Part shown: positions 1 to 7,193 of the stretch, one piece after another
Numbering within the stretch: the first letter of the stretch is position 1
How the letters are laid out: every line of letters starts with the position of its first letter
NCBI GenBank assembly: GCA_003134675.1
Contig: PLBZ01000090.1
Span: 1-23,191, forward strand
Direction of reading: 5' to 3'
Source of the DNA: Solirubrobacterales bacterium
Lineage (GTDB): Bacteria > Actinomycetota > Thermoleophilia > Solirubrobacterales > Solirubrobacteraceae
DNA length: 23,191 nucleotides
Program-made: the position numbers and the translations under genes
Notes under the pieces: generated by a model
Told to the model about the DNA's origin: nothing
Databases searched by the model: none
Seen by the model: the letters and a program-made list of their open reading frames with translations, nothing else

Positions 1-513
1 ATCATCGACGAGCTGCGCGCGATGGACTGGGTGCCGCGCAGCGTGCGCTCGCGTGCCCGCGAAGTGGAGCGCGCGAACGCGAAGCTCGAGCACAGCCTGC
101 AGCGGGCGCCGACCGACCAGGAGCTGGCGGCCGAGCTGAAGATCACGGTCGACGAACTGAACGACTCGCTGCTGGCGATCTCGCACTCCTCGATCGTCGC
201 GTTGGACGAGCTGTGGAGCGTTTCGGACTCCAGCGGCGATCAGGTGTCGCTGATGGACACGATCGAGGACCACGGGGCGCCCGACCCCGCGAAGGCGCTC
301 GACGTGGGCGACCTGAAGGACCGGATCGCCGAGTCGATCGCAAAGCTGCCGGAGCGTGAGAAGCTCGTGATCGCACTGTACTACTACGAGAACCTGACCT
401 TGCGCGAGATCGGCGAGGTGCTCGGCGTGACCGAGTCGCGCGTGTCCCAGCTGCACACGAAGGCCGTGCTGCGTCTGCGCTCGCGGATGCAGGAGGATTC
501 GTTCGACGGCTGA
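1..513 (+). CDS. fliA: RNA polymerase sigma factor, FliA/WhiG family (5' end outside window)
   Basis: Directs RNA polymerase to sigma-28-type promoters, which serve flagellar genes or, in some actinobacteria, spore development. The reading frame is open from base 1, so about 170 C-terminal residues are present. Full-length members have roughly 240-260 residues, so about a third is missing upstream. The first residues, IIDELRAMDWVPRSVR, match the end of region 2 in this subfamily. Region 3 follows (QELAAELKITVDELNDSL). Region 4 is near the C-terminus (LPEREKLVIALYYYENLTL, then REIGEVLGVTESRVSQLH), with the helix-turn-helix that reads the -35 element. The family call is strong. Whether the role is flagellar (FliA) or WhiG-like cannot be settled, because no flagellar structural gene is visible here. 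Confidence 0.93.
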   Translation: MIDELRAMDWVPRSVRSRAREVERANAKLEHSLQRAPTDQELAAELKITVDELNDSLLAISHSSIVALDELWSVSDSSGDQVSLMDTIEDHGAPDPAKALDVGDLKDRIAESIAKLPEREKLVIALYYYENLTLREIGEVLGVTESRVSQLHTKAVLRLRSRMQEDSFDG

Positions 514-561
514 CTGCCGCCGTTCAGGAGGCCTGTTCGACCTGATCGTCGCCTTTTGGGA

Positions 562-575
562 GACGCGATCGCGTC
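562..575. repeat. Perfect 14-bp palindrome GACGCGATCGCGTC
   Basis: This perfect palindrome lies 49 bases after the sigma-factor stop codon. Short GGGA and TCCC arms flank it, with two unpaired bases. It could form a terminator stem for the sigma gene, although no T-tract follows, or be a dimer-binding operator. Nothing else in the 514-698 gap looks coding. Confidence 0.5.
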
Positions 576-656
576 ATTCCCCGTATTGGACCTGTTGGCG
601 CCGGTCACGACAGCTTGTGTCGCTGAGATAGGCCTTCTGACGCGGGCGTCCGCTGC

Positions 657-676
657 GACCGCCACGCACGGCGGTC
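657..676. repeat. 7-bp inverted repeat, 6-nt loop
   Basis: GACCGCC and GGCGGTC pair perfectly around ACGCAC. The repeat lies 22 bp upstream of the putative -10 box at 699-704, so it could be an operator for the next gene or a terminator stem for the sigma gene. No protein can be assigned to it. Confidence 0.4.
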
Positions 677-698
677 CGCGAGGTGGCGCGGGTCCAGG

Positions 699-704
699 TA
701 GTCT
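699..704 (+). promoter_or_regulatory. -10-like box TAGTCT, leaderless start
   Basis: TAGTCT is followed by 8 nt and then the ATG at 713. This spacing places the transcription start at or next to the start codon. No convincing -35 hexamer is seen. Confidence 0.5.
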
Positions 705-712
705 GGGGGCCG

Positions 713-1468
713 ATGGCAACCCGTTCGATCGTCACCTCCCAGCCCGACGTCGCCTGCGACGTATGCGGGCGACGGCTGCTGCGCGGCGAGCTGCCCGACG
801 TGTTCTTGGCGGGTGGCCGGCGTCGCACCGTGTGCGAGCTGTGCGCGCCGCGCGCGGCGCACGAGGGCTGGCTGCGCGAGGCGGACCGCCACTCGATAAG
901 CCTGCCGCCGTCGCGTGTGAGGCGCGGACGCAACCTGTTCGAGCGGCTGCGTCCGCAGCAGCGCGAGTCGATTTCCGATCGCTCCGAGGAGGACTTCGCG
1001 GGGGAGGGATCAGGATCCCTCCCACCCGCGCCGCCGATCGTTGATCTCGAGCCCGAGTCCTATGATTTTCTGGGAGCCATCGCGGGGGCCTCGAAAGAGC
1101 CATCCGTGCCGTCATCGATCACGCCAAGTGAGGAGTTCGCTGCGGTGTTGACCGGTGGCGAGGTGAAGGTCGAGCGGGCGCTAGAGGTTTTCAACGCCGG
1201 CGAGTACCCCAGGCGCGTGGCGGGTGTCGCCCGTTCGTTGGGCGAGCCGAGCGTCGCTGTCCGCCCGGTCGCTGACTCCGGGAGCGTGGTTGCGATCGTG
1301 GTCGCGTGGGAGCTGTGCTGGTATCGGTACGAGGTGGATCTCGGCGACGAGGCGGCCGGGGCGTGGGTGGCGGCGCAGGGAACGGAGCTGGGGGAGCTCA
1401 CGGAGGAGGATCGGCTAGTGAATGCCGTGGCCGACGAGCACGGCGCGCTGTTACGCCTCGACATTTGA
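713..1468 (+). CDS. Hypothetical protein with N-terminal CxxC/CxxC zinc ribbon
   Basis: Function unknown. The 251-residue product carries Cys15-x2-Cys18 and Cys41-x2-Cys44 near the N-terminus, a spacing typical of a small zinc ribbon. An acidic, proline-rich linker follows at about residues 85-140. The C-terminal domain (about 145-251) contains EEFAAVLTGGEVKVERALEV and alternating hydrophobic strands (AVRPVADSGSVVAIVVAWEL). No signal peptide or membrane helix is seen, so it is probably cytoplasmic. The ATG at 713 is preferred over the in-frame GTG at 683 because a TAGTCT box precedes it by 8 nt and the zinc ribbon begins soon after. The zinc site and internal domain suggest nucleic-acid or protein binding, but that is inference. 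Confidence 0.8.
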   Translation: MATRSIVTSQPDVACDVCGRRLLRGELPDVFLAGGRRRTVCELCAPRAAHEGWLREADRHSISLPPSRVRRGRNLFERLRPQQRESISDRSEEDFAGEGSGSLPPAPPIVDLEPESYDFLGAIAGASKEPSVPSSITPSEEFAAVLTGGEVKVERALEVFNAGEYPRRVAGVARSLGEPSVAVRPVADSGSVVAIVVAWELCWYRYEVDLGDEAAGAWVAAQGTELGELTEEDRLVNAVADEHGALLRLDI

Positions 1469-1500
1469 GCTGCATCCCTTGCGCATTCGCGGCGGAAGAG

Positions 1501-1506
1501 TAGGAT
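1501..1506 (+). promoter_or_regulatory. -10-like box TAGGAT with TTGCGC -35, leaderless start
   Basis: TAGGAT lies 8 nt before the ATG at 1515. TTGCGC at 1479-1484 gives a 16-bp spacer. It is the only leaderless candidate in the window with a plausible -35 as well. Confidence 0.55.
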
Positions 1507-1514
1507 TTGGGCAG

Positions 1515-1760
1515 ATGATCTATTGCGTTGTCCCCAAGCCATTGGCAGACGAGCTGTATCCAAAGCTCGTCGAGCACTACCAACACGAGGATAATGTGAC
1601 GGTGATCGTCGACCGGCGTGAGTTTGACCGGCGCGCCCGCCAGGGAAGCTCGGTCGCGAAAGCATCAGCTCCCGAAGGCTCACCGAGACGTGTGATCCGT
1701 GACCGCCGCAGGGCTCGCGTGGCCGGGGATATGCCTCCCCTCGCACGCGCGTCGTCGTAA
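1515..1760 (+). CDS. Small conserved hypothetical protein with DRR motifs
   Basis: An 81-residue protein. The N-terminal half (IYCVVPKPLADELYPKLVEH) looks like a compact alpha/beta fold. It leads into VTVIVDRREFDRR, a motif recurring in many small uncharacterised bacterial proteins that end in 'VIVDRRxxxRR'. The C-terminal half is basic and low in complexity, with a second VIRDRRRAR. The frame is open further upstream, but the ATG at 1515 is chosen because it begins the conserved part and follows a TAGGAT box. It lies 46 nt after the zinc-ribbon gene on the same strand. Function is unknown; nucleic-acid binding through the Arg-rich tail is only a guess. Confidence 0.72.
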   Translation: MIYCVVPKPLADELYPKLVEHYQHEDNVTVIVDRREFDRRARQGSSVAKASAPEGSPRRVIRDRRRARVAGDMPPLARASS

Positions 1761-1787
1761 CTCCCGCGTTTCGTCTTAGCCGATCTG

Positions 1788-1793
1788 GATACT
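1788..1793 (+). promoter_or_regulatory. -10-like box GATACT, leaderless start
   Basis: GATACT is followed by 7 nt and then the ATG at 1801. It keeps A2 and T6 of the -10 consensus but not T1, so it is weaker than the others in the window. Confidence 0.4.
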
Positions 1794-1800
1794 TCGGGCG

Positions 1801-2217
1801 ATGAAGGTGATCGTGCACGTCGACGGCGGCGCCCGCGGCAACCCCGGGCCGGCGGCGGCCGCGTGCGTGATCACCTCACCCTCGGGCGAGATGCTGGGTG
1901 AGCACGCCCAGCTGCTCGGCACGACCACGAACAATGTGGCCGAGTACCGGGCACTGCTACTCGGACTTCAGCGGGCGCGGGAGCTGGGCGCAAGCGAAAC
2001 CGAGGTTGTGGGCGACTCGGAGCTGATCGCAAAGCAGGTGAGGGGCCTCTACAAGGTCAAGCACGAGGCGATGAAGCCCTTGCACCGTGAGGCGATGGCG
2101 GCCTTGGGGCAGTTCGAGCGCTGGTCGATCCGGACGGTGCCGCGCGTGCAGAACGCGCACGCCGACGCGCTCGTGAACGCGGCTCTCGACCAAGCGCGCA
2201 CGGCAGCTTCGAGCTAA
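1801..2217 (+). CDS. Ribonuclease HI family protein (RNase H-like)
   Basis: Predicted Mg-dependent endonuclease that cuts the RNA strand of RNA-DNA hybrids. The 138-residue protein is a bare RNase H fold. All four acidic catalytic positions are visible: Asp8 in VDGGARGNPGP, Glu48 in NNVAEYRALLLGL, Asp72 in VVGDSELI and Asp122 in NAHADALVN. Absence of the basic 'handle' of E. coli RNase HI and the sequence style place it with the actinobacterial/Bacillus YpdQ-like group, often called bifunctional RNase H/acid phosphatase when fused to another domain. Here no fusion is present. It ends 17 nt from the stop of the convergent LCP gene. The fold is confident; in vivo activity is inferred. Confidence 0.92.
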   Translation: MKVIVHVDGGARGNPGPAAAACVITSPSGEMLGEHAQLLGTTTNNVAEYRALLLGLQRARELGASETEVVGDSELIAKQVRGLYKVKHEAMKPLHREAMAALGQFERWSIRTVPRVQNAHADALVNAALDQARTAASS

Positions 2218-2234
2218 GGAAACGCATCACGCGC

Positions 2235-3779
2235 TCAGTGAAGGGACTCTGCCGAGCGTGCGATGCCGAGCATCTGTTCGTTGGTGAGATCCTCGAGTAG
2301 CGTGTTGGTGAGCCAGTACAGGACCGGCCCCTGGCGCCAGGCGACCGTGTGGATGTGGCCCCCATCCGCAAAGATCCTGTAGGCGACACCACCGATCTTG
2401 TGGGTTTCGGTGGGATGGGCGACGACCGGTGGGTTCAGCCAGTCGGTGCCCTCCAAGTCGTAGTAGCCGCCGAGACCGTTCTGCTGCCAGACCACTACGT
2501 AGGCGTGGCGCAGATGGTGGTCATTGTCCAGCAAGGTATAGGCGCGCACCGGCTGCTGCACAGCGGGACCGGTCTGCAGCGACGGGTAAAGAACGCGGAA
2601 GGGCACATTGATAGCGGCCTTGACGAGTTCATCCTGGCCCGAAGAGTGCGTGGGGTATAGCCCGATCGACGCGGCACTGGAGCCGGTCGAGCGGTGATGT
2701 CCGTGGTCGCTGCGCTGGGGTGGGGTGATCGGCTTGGGTGCGCTGACTTTCTGCTGGCCGTGCAGAAAGTCAGCGAGCGTGGTCTTCGCCAGCGAAGGCG
2801 TAGTCGTGACAAAGGACTGTCCCTTGAACCCATAATTTCCGTTGGCGACCCGGAACTTGACTTGGCGCAGCGGCTTGCTCTGCGAGAACCCGACCAGCTT
2901 GGCGAGATCGATTAGCTGGCTCGCTGAAGAGCTGAACCCGGCGGTGACGATTGCCCGGCCCACCGCTTTGGCGACCTGGTCGATCTGGCCGATCGCGTTT
3001 TCAGGCGAGATCTGCTCGCGCAGGTTACGGAGGAAGTCCTGTTGGCGGGCTACGCGCACGAAGTCCGAGTCACCGTGACGGTAGCGCACGTAGCTCAGGG
3101 CGTTGTTGTAGCAGAGCTTCTGGTAGCCCGGCTGGAGGTTGATTTCGGAATATTCTTCGCCACCTTCGCCTTTGACGTGAAGGTAGCGGTGGTCGACGTT
3201 GATGTAAACGCAACCGAGCGTGTCGACGACCTTGATGAAGCCACCAAAATTCACGTCGACGATGCCGTTCAGCTTCAGGCCGGGGAACACTTCGTGCTCG
3301 ATTGTCTCGGCCGCCAGCACCATCGATCCCCTGGTGCCACCCAGCAGCGCGCCGTAGGTGTAGGCCGCGTTGATCTTTGACTGCGGGTAGTACTGGCCCT
3401 TGTCGCTTTTGATGTTTACAAGCAGGTCGCGCGGGATCGAGAGCACCGAGGTTTGGCCCTGTTCGGGGTCGAAGCGGACGAGCAGGATCGTGTCGCTGTG
3501 TGGCGGGTCGCTGCGGTCATATACGTCTTTCGAGGCGGCTCGCCTGTCAGAGCCGAGGATCAGGTAGGTCTCCGGGCCCCCGCTGTATTCGGGGACGACG
3601 AGCCCCTTGGGCGCATGGATCTGGTTGACGCTGGGGAAGATGTCGTGTGCGAGGCCGCTTGCGGTGTTCAGCGCGACCGTCGCCGTCGCCCCTCCGCTGA
3701 GCAGCACGATCAGCACGCCGCCGATCACGAAGCGCTTCCACATGCTCATCCACAGGGAGGGTGGGTGCTCGTCATCCAT
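2235..3779 (-). CDS. LytR-CpsA-Psr (LCP) family cell-wall glycopolymer ligase
   Basis: LCP enzymes transfer polyprenyl-phosphate-linked glycopolymers onto peptidoglycan outside the membrane. In this 514-residue protein a single N-terminal anchor (about 16-38, FVIGGVLIVLLSGGATATVA) precedes the LCP domain (about 70-255). Hallmarks are LGSDRR (75-80), SDTILLVRFDP (95-104), LSIPRDLL (113-120), KINAAY (135-140) and YVRYRHGDSDFVRVARQQDF (230-249), with the Arg/Asp residues that bind the pyrophosphate. A linker rich in Pro, His and Ser near residues 340-370 leads to a C-terminal domain (about 385-514; YRIFADGGHIHTVAWRQGP) with no catalytic motif I recognise. It may bind glycan or protein. The gene is divergent from the SEDS polymerase gene, and both act on the envelope. 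Confidence 0.9.
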   Translation of the reverse strand: MDDEHPPSLWMSMWKRFVIGGVLIVLLSGGATATVALNTASGLAHDIFPSVNQIHAPKGLVVPEYSGGPETYLILGSDRRAASKDVYDRSDPPHSDTILLVRFDPEQGQTSVLSIPRDLLVNIKSDKGQYYPQSKINAAYTYGALLGGTRGSMVLAAETIEHEVFPGLKLNGIVDVNFGGFIKVVDTLGCVYINVDHRYLHVKGEGGEEYSEINLQPGYQKLCYNNALSYVRYRHGDSDFVRVARQQDFLRNLREQISPENAIGQIDQVAKAVGRAIVTAGFSSSASQLIDLAKLVGFSQSKPLRQVKFRVANGNYGFKGQSFVTTTPSLAKTTLADFLHGQQKVSAPKPITPPQRSDHGHHRSTGSSAASIGLYPTHSSGQDELVKAAINVPFRVLYPSLQTGPAVQQPVRAYTLLDNDHHLRHAYVVVWQQNGLGGYYDLEGTDWLNPPVVAHPTETHKIGGVAYRIFADGGHIHTVAWRQGPVLYWLTNTLLEDLTNEQMLGIARSAESLH

Positions 3780-3897
3780 GGGGTATCGGCACGCAGCAGC
3801 TCATATCGACATAAGGCAAGCTAACGCCGCCCCCCGACGACGTGCTCGTCCGGTAAGGGTAGCGAGCCTGTCGGCGTGCCCGCGCCGGGATGCGAGG

Positions 3898-3903
3898 TAC
3901 GCT
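3898..3903 (+). promoter_or_regulatory. -10-like box TACGCT, leaderless start
   Basis: TACGCT is followed by 7 nt and then the ATG at 3911. The same hexamer and spacing precede the cupin gene at 21322. It supports 3911 over the upstream in-frame ATG at 3890, which lies 5' of this box. The rest of the 131-bp divergent gap shows no gene. Confidence 0.55.
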
Positions 3904-3910
3904 CGCGGGC

Positions 3911-5287
3911 ATGCTCAGCCCCCGAAATCGCGAGCTGCTGGGGCTTGTTCCCGCCGCGCTGCTGGTCACGGCGGGCTTTACCGCGATCTTCATCCAAGCC
4001 GAGAACAACTCTCCCGGGGGTTCGACGAACCTCACGCTGAACCACGCCTCGGGCGTGTCGCTCACGTACGGCGCCCTGTTTCTGGGGTTGTGCTTGGCGG
4101 CGCACCTGGTGATCCGCTTCGCGTTGCCGCACGCCGACCCATACCTGTTTCCGCTCGGGGCCGTGCTCGCGAGCGTGGGGATCGTGATGGTCTACCGGAT
4201 CAATCCGTCTCTGGCACGCCAGCAGGCACAGTGGATGGTGCTCGGTTTGATCCTGTTCGCCGCCACCATCGTATGGCTGCAGCGCACCGGTGTCGGGGTG
4301 CTCGAGCGCTACCGCTACACGATCGCCTCGGTCGGGATCGCTATGGCGGTTATGCCGAGGCTCCCCGGCATCGGCGAGCAGGTCAACGGCGCCTATCTGA
4401 ATATCCACGTCGGACCTATCTCCTTCCAGCCCGCCGAGCTCGCGAAGATCGCGATCGTGATCTTCCTCGCAAGCTATCTGCGCGATAACCGCCAGATCCT
4501 CGTGACCGCGGGGCGGCGTGTGCTGGGGCTGACGATCCCGCCGATGAAGCAGTTCGGCCCGATGCTCGTCGTGTGGGGGGCGGCGATGGCTACGCTGCTG
4601 TTGACCCGGGAGCTCGGCACTTCGCTGATGTTCTACGGCGCCTTCCTCGCACTGCTGTATGTCGCCACCGGGCGCTTCTCGTTCCCGCTGATCGGCCTGA
4701 TCCTGTTCGCCGTCGGTGCGTGGTTCGTCGCCGGGCACGTCGGGCATGTGCACGCGCGGGTGCTCGCCTGGGAACACCCGCTCGACCGGACGCTGTACAA
4801 CCAGCCGGGCGGCAGCTACCAGCTAGCCCAGTCACTGTTCGCCCAGGCCGACGGCGGGCTGCTCGGCACGGGCTTTGACCAGTCGCTGCTGCAGTACCCG
4901 GTCGAACTGGCAAACCATCACGTCGTGCGTCGCTCGATCCTGCCCGTGCCGGAAAGCGATCTGATCTACGCGGTCATCACCAACGAGCTTGGCCTCGTCG
5001 GCGCCGCCGGCCTGCTGCTCGTCTACCTGCTATTCGTCGCACGTGGCCTGAAGACCGCGATGCTCGCCAAGGACTCCTTCTCCAAGCTGCTGGCGACCGG
5101 CCTGTCGTTCGTCGTGGCAATGCAGGTGTTCGTGATCGTGGGCGGCGTCACGCGCCTGATCCCGCTGACTGGGGTGACACTACCGTTCGTCGCCTACGGG
5201 GGTTCCTCGGTCGTAATGAACTTCGTGCTGCTCGCGCTTTTGCTGGTGGTGTCTGACCGTGCGCGGCGACCCTATTCACGAGCCTGA
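3911..5287 (+). CDS. SEDS family peptidoglycan glycosyltransferase (FtsW/RodA-like)
   Basis: Integral membrane enzyme that polymerises lipid II into glycan strands during division or elongation. The 458-residue product has about ten hydrophobic segments. SEDS signatures are FQPAELAKIAIVIFLASYL (172-190), ELGTSLMFYGAFL (234-246), SYQLAQSLFAQADGGLLGTG (302-321), PESDLIYAVITNELGLVGA (347-365) and a C-terminal GGVTRLIPLTGVTLPFVAYG. The extracellular loop that normally reads like '(N/D)PWxDP' before GYQ is here EHPLDRTLYNQPGGSYQ. Asp292 may be the functional acid, but the loop is longer than in E. coli FtsW. The usual neighbour, a class B penicillin-binding protein, is not adjacent. FtsW and RodA cannot be told apart from this sequence alone. 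Confidence 0.9.
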   Translation: MLSPRNRELLGLVPAALLVTAGFTAIFIQAENNSPGGSTNLTLNHASGVSLTYGALFLGLCLAAHLVIRFALPHADPYLFPLGAVLASVGIVMVYRINPSLARQQAQWMVLGLILFAATIVWLQRTGVGVLERYRYTIASVGIAMAVMPRLPGIGEQVNGAYLNIHVGPISFQPAELAKIAIVIFLASYLRDNRQILVTAGRRVLGLTIPPMKQFGPMLVVWGAAMATLLLTRELGTSLMFYGAFLALLYVATGRFSFPLIGLILFAVGAWFVAGHVGHVHARVLAWEHPLDRTLYNQPGGSYQLAQSLFAQADGGLLGTGFDQSLLQYPVELANHHVVRRSILPVPESDLIYAVITNELGLVGAAGLLLVYLLFVARGLKTAMLAKDSFSKLLATGLSFVVAMQVFVIVGGVTRLIPLTGVTLPFVAYGGSSVVMNFVLLALLLVVSDRARRPYSRA

Positions 5288-5343
5288 CGGGCGTCCGTTG
5301 CGTTTACATAGTCGCTGGGGGATTTCGGGCGAAAACCTTCATA

Positions 5344-5361
5344 ACCTGTGCCCTCGCAGGT
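5344..5361 (+). promoter_or_regulatory. 7-bp hairpin in the leader of the EAL gene
   Basis: ACCTGTG and CGCAGGT pair (one G-U) around CCCT, about 20 nt before the Shine-Dalgarno site. It does not match the conserved cores of the c-di-GMP riboswitches I know. It may be a simple leader stem. Confidence 0.3.
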
Positions 5362-5380
5362 GAGCTCCAAGCGCCGTCGA

Positions 5381-5388
5381 AAAGGAGG
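5381..5388 (+). promoter_or_regulatory. Strong Shine-Dalgarno AAAGGAGG before the EAL gene
   Basis: AAAGGAGG ends only 3 nt before the GTG at 5392, which is short spacing. No other in-frame ATG, GTG or TTG lies nearby, so this GTG is the best start. Such a site contrasts with the many leaderless starts in the window. Confidence 0.6.
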
Positions 5389-5391
5389 GCC

Positions 5392-6273
5392 GTGCTGACT
5401 TCGACGATTGCGGCGACTCCGCGCCTGTTCCTGCGGACACCGCCGCAGCCCGTGCACCACCGCTACGCCGGCCTGGCCGGCCCGCGATCGCTTGCCAGTG
5501 GCCTGTCCTCTCCGGCCGGGCTACATCGGCGACCGTGGCTAGCGCGTCTGCGCCGCGCGTTGGAGGAGCAGCTGTTCGTACTGCACTACCAGCCGATCAT
5601 GTCATTGCGGGATGGGAGCGTGTCGCATTACGAGGCGCTTGTGCGGCTCGCCGACGAGCCGGGCGGAGGATTGGTGGCACCCGGCAGGTTCCTACCCGCC
5701 GCAGAGCGCTACGGGCTGATCCGCGAGATCGACCGGATGGTGCTGAGCCAGGTAGCCACACTACTCGCGGGCGAGCACGGCAAGCAGGGCGTGCGCATCG
5801 CGATCAACTGCTCGTCGCTGTCGATCACCGATGGGGAGATGCTTGCGCAGATCGAAGCAGCGCTCGCGCTTGCGAGGGTCGATCCCGCACAGCTGGTGAT
5901 CGAGGTCACCGAGACCGCCGCGATCTCCGACATGGGGCGGGCGCGGTCCTTCTGCGCGGGTGTACAGGCGCTCGGCTGCATGGTCGCACTCGATGACTTC
6001 GGCGCCGGCTTCGGCTCTTTTCAATACCTCAAGCACCTGCCCTTTCAGTACTTGAAGATCGACGGCGACTTTATTCGCGGCCTGTCGGCTTCGCCGAAGG
6101 ACCAGCTCGTGGTCAGGGCGCTTGTGGAGCTCGCCCGCGGGATGGGCAAGCAGACGATTGCCGAGTACGTCGGCGACGAGGCCACTGTGAAGCTGTTGCG
6201 CGACTACGGTGTGGACTATGCCCAGGGGTTCGAGGTGGGTGCTCCGCACCCGGTTGTACCCCTCGCGGCATAG
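5392..6273 (+). CDS. EAL-domain cyclic-di-GMP phosphodiesterase
   Basis: EAL domains hydrolyse cyclic di-GMP to pGpG, lowering this second messenger. The 293-residue protein has a poorly conserved, Pro/Arg-rich N-terminal tail (1-55) and then one EAL domain. The catalytic set looks complete: Glu81 in YEALVRL, Asn139 in IAINCS, Glu171 in VIEVTE, Asp201/Asp202 in LDDFGAGFGS, Lys222 in LKIDGDFI, Glu258 in TIAEYV and Gln278 in AQGFEVG (usually QGY). There is no GGDEF, PAS or membrane segment, so it is probably a soluble stand-alone enzyme. The GTG start sits behind a strong Shine-Dalgarno site and a leader hairpin. It ends 7 nt from the convergent SDR gene. Confidence 0.93.
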   Translation: MLTSTIAATPRLFLRTPPQPVHHRYAGLAGPRSLASGLSSPAGLHRRPWLARLRRALEEQLFVLHYQPIMSLRDGSVSHYEALVRLADEPGGGLVAPGRFLPAAERYGLIREIDRMVLSQVATLLAGEHGKQGVRIAINCSSLSITDGEMLAQIEAALALARVDPAQLVIEVTETAAISDMGRARSFCAGVQALGCMVALDDFGAGFGSFQYLKHLPFQYLKIDGDFIRGLSASPKDQLVVRALVELARGMGKQTIAEYVGDEATVKLLRDYGVDYAQGFEVGAPHPVVPLAA

Positions 6274-6280
6274 CCAGCTG

Positions 6281-7126
6281 CTACTTGGGCTGAGGAAACT
6301 GGGTGCGCATCGCCGCGTCCCAGACCCGATCCGGGAGCAGCTTGCGCTGCAAGATCGAAAGGCGAGCAGAGGGCGTCACCGGGACTCGCGTTGGTGCACG
6401 GCGCCGCGAGATCGCTTTTTCGATCGCCTTTGCGACCACCTCCGGGCCGCCACCGAGACGGCGCATTGGCCCCTCATAGACGCCAGTTGTCAACGCCGAG
6501 ACCTTCGCGTCGAACTCTGTGTAGGGGCCGTCGGTGGAGATCTCGCTGTTCTTTGCCATGGCGTTAGCGGCAAACTCGGTGGTGATCAGCCCCGGCTCGA
6601 GCAGCACGACGTCGACCCCAAAGCCGCGCACCTCAAAGCGCAGGACGTCGCTGATCGCCTCGACCGCATACTTGGTGGCGTGGTAGAGACCGCCGCCGGG
6701 AAACGTCAGGCGGCCGCCCATCGAGCCGATGTTGACCACCTTGCCCCAGTGTTGGTCGCGCATCGCAGGCAACACCAACTGGGTCATGCGAATGAGCCCG
6801 AAGACGTTGGTCTCAAACTGGCGGCGTGCGGCATCTAGGGGAACCTGCTCAATAGCGCCACCCTGGCTGTAGCCGGCATTATTTACGAGCACGCCAACAG
6901 CGCCCTCGGTACGCTCCACCTCCTCTACCGCGGCTTGCATCGAGTGCTCGTCGGTCACGTCGAGCGCCAGCGTGCGACAGCCGGAGTCTCTGAGATGCTC
7001 GATCGCCTCCAGCCGGCGGGCGGTCGCGTACACGGTCCAGCCACCAGTGGCCAGGCGGCGAGCCGTGGCCTCGCCGATGCCGGAGGAGCAGCCGGTTATC
7101 AGCACTGCCTTGGAGATCTCTGGCAT
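6281..7126 (-). CDS. Short-chain dehydrogenase/reductase (SDR)
   Basis: NAD(P)H-dependent oxidoreductase with a Rossmann fold; substrate unknown. The 281-residue classical SDR shows the cofactor motif TGCSSGIG (11-18), DVTD near 56-59 (adenine-side acid), NNAG (82-85), and the catalytic set Asn107, Ser135 (NIGSMGG), Tyr148 and Lys152 (YHATK). The Arg pair after the second strand (TARRLE, 35-40) suggests NADPH preference, which is inference. The C-terminal extension after about 240 (RRRAPTRVPVTPSARLSIL) resembles SDRs acting on lipids or steroids, but that is weak. The gene is divergent from the alcohol dehydrogenase gene, with both starts in a 67-bp gap. Confidence 0.92.
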   Translation of the reverse strand: MPEISKAVLITGCSSGIGEATARRLATGGWTVYATARRLEAIEHLRDSGCRTLALDVTDEHSMQAAVEEVERTEGAVGVLVNNAGYSQGGAIEQVPLDAARRQFETNVFGLIRMTQLVLPAMRDQHWGKVVNIGSMGGRLTFPGGGLYHATKYAVEAISDVLRFEVRGFGVDVVLLEPGLITTEFAANAMAKNSEISTDGPYTEFDAKVSALTTGVYEGPMRRLGGGPEVVAKAIEKAISRRRAPTRVPVTPSARLSILQRKLLPDRVWDAAMRTQFPQPK

Positions 7127-7135
7127 CGGCGTAGC

Positions 7136-7141
7136 AGCATA
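7136..7141 (-). promoter_or_regulatory. -10-like box TATGCT (minus strand), leaderless start
   Basis: On the minus strand TATGCT is followed by 9 nt and then the SDR start at 7126. It lies back to back with the plus-strand box at 7179-7184. Confidence 0.5.
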
Positions 7142-7178
7142 CGGGTTCTGGGTGCAGCCAAAAGGCGCCGCCGTTCTC

Positions 7179-7184
7179 TAGGCT
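7179..7184 (+). promoter_or_regulatory. -10-like box TAGGCT, leaderless start
   Basis: TAGGCT is followed by 9 nt and then the ATG at 7194. The same hexamer precedes the gene at 22694. Confidence 0.5.
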
Positions 7185-7193
7185 GGGGCGCCG

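Noticed and set aside
3890..3910. Upstream ATG at 3890 as start of the SEDS gene
   Set aside because: It lies 5' of the TACGCT box, which sits 7 nt before ATG 3911. The extra seven residues are not family-like.
3821..4777. 318-codon minus-strand open frame opposite the SEDS gene
   Set aside because: Rich in Asp, Arg, His and Gln with no domain. The plus strand is an unmistakable SEDS membrane protein.
5288..5391. Possible c-di-GMP riboswitch or sigma-28 promoter in the EAL gene leader
   Set aside because: I found a local hairpin, but not the conserved GEMM core, nor a TAAA-N15-GCCGATAA promoter that the window's FliA/WhiG sigma would read.
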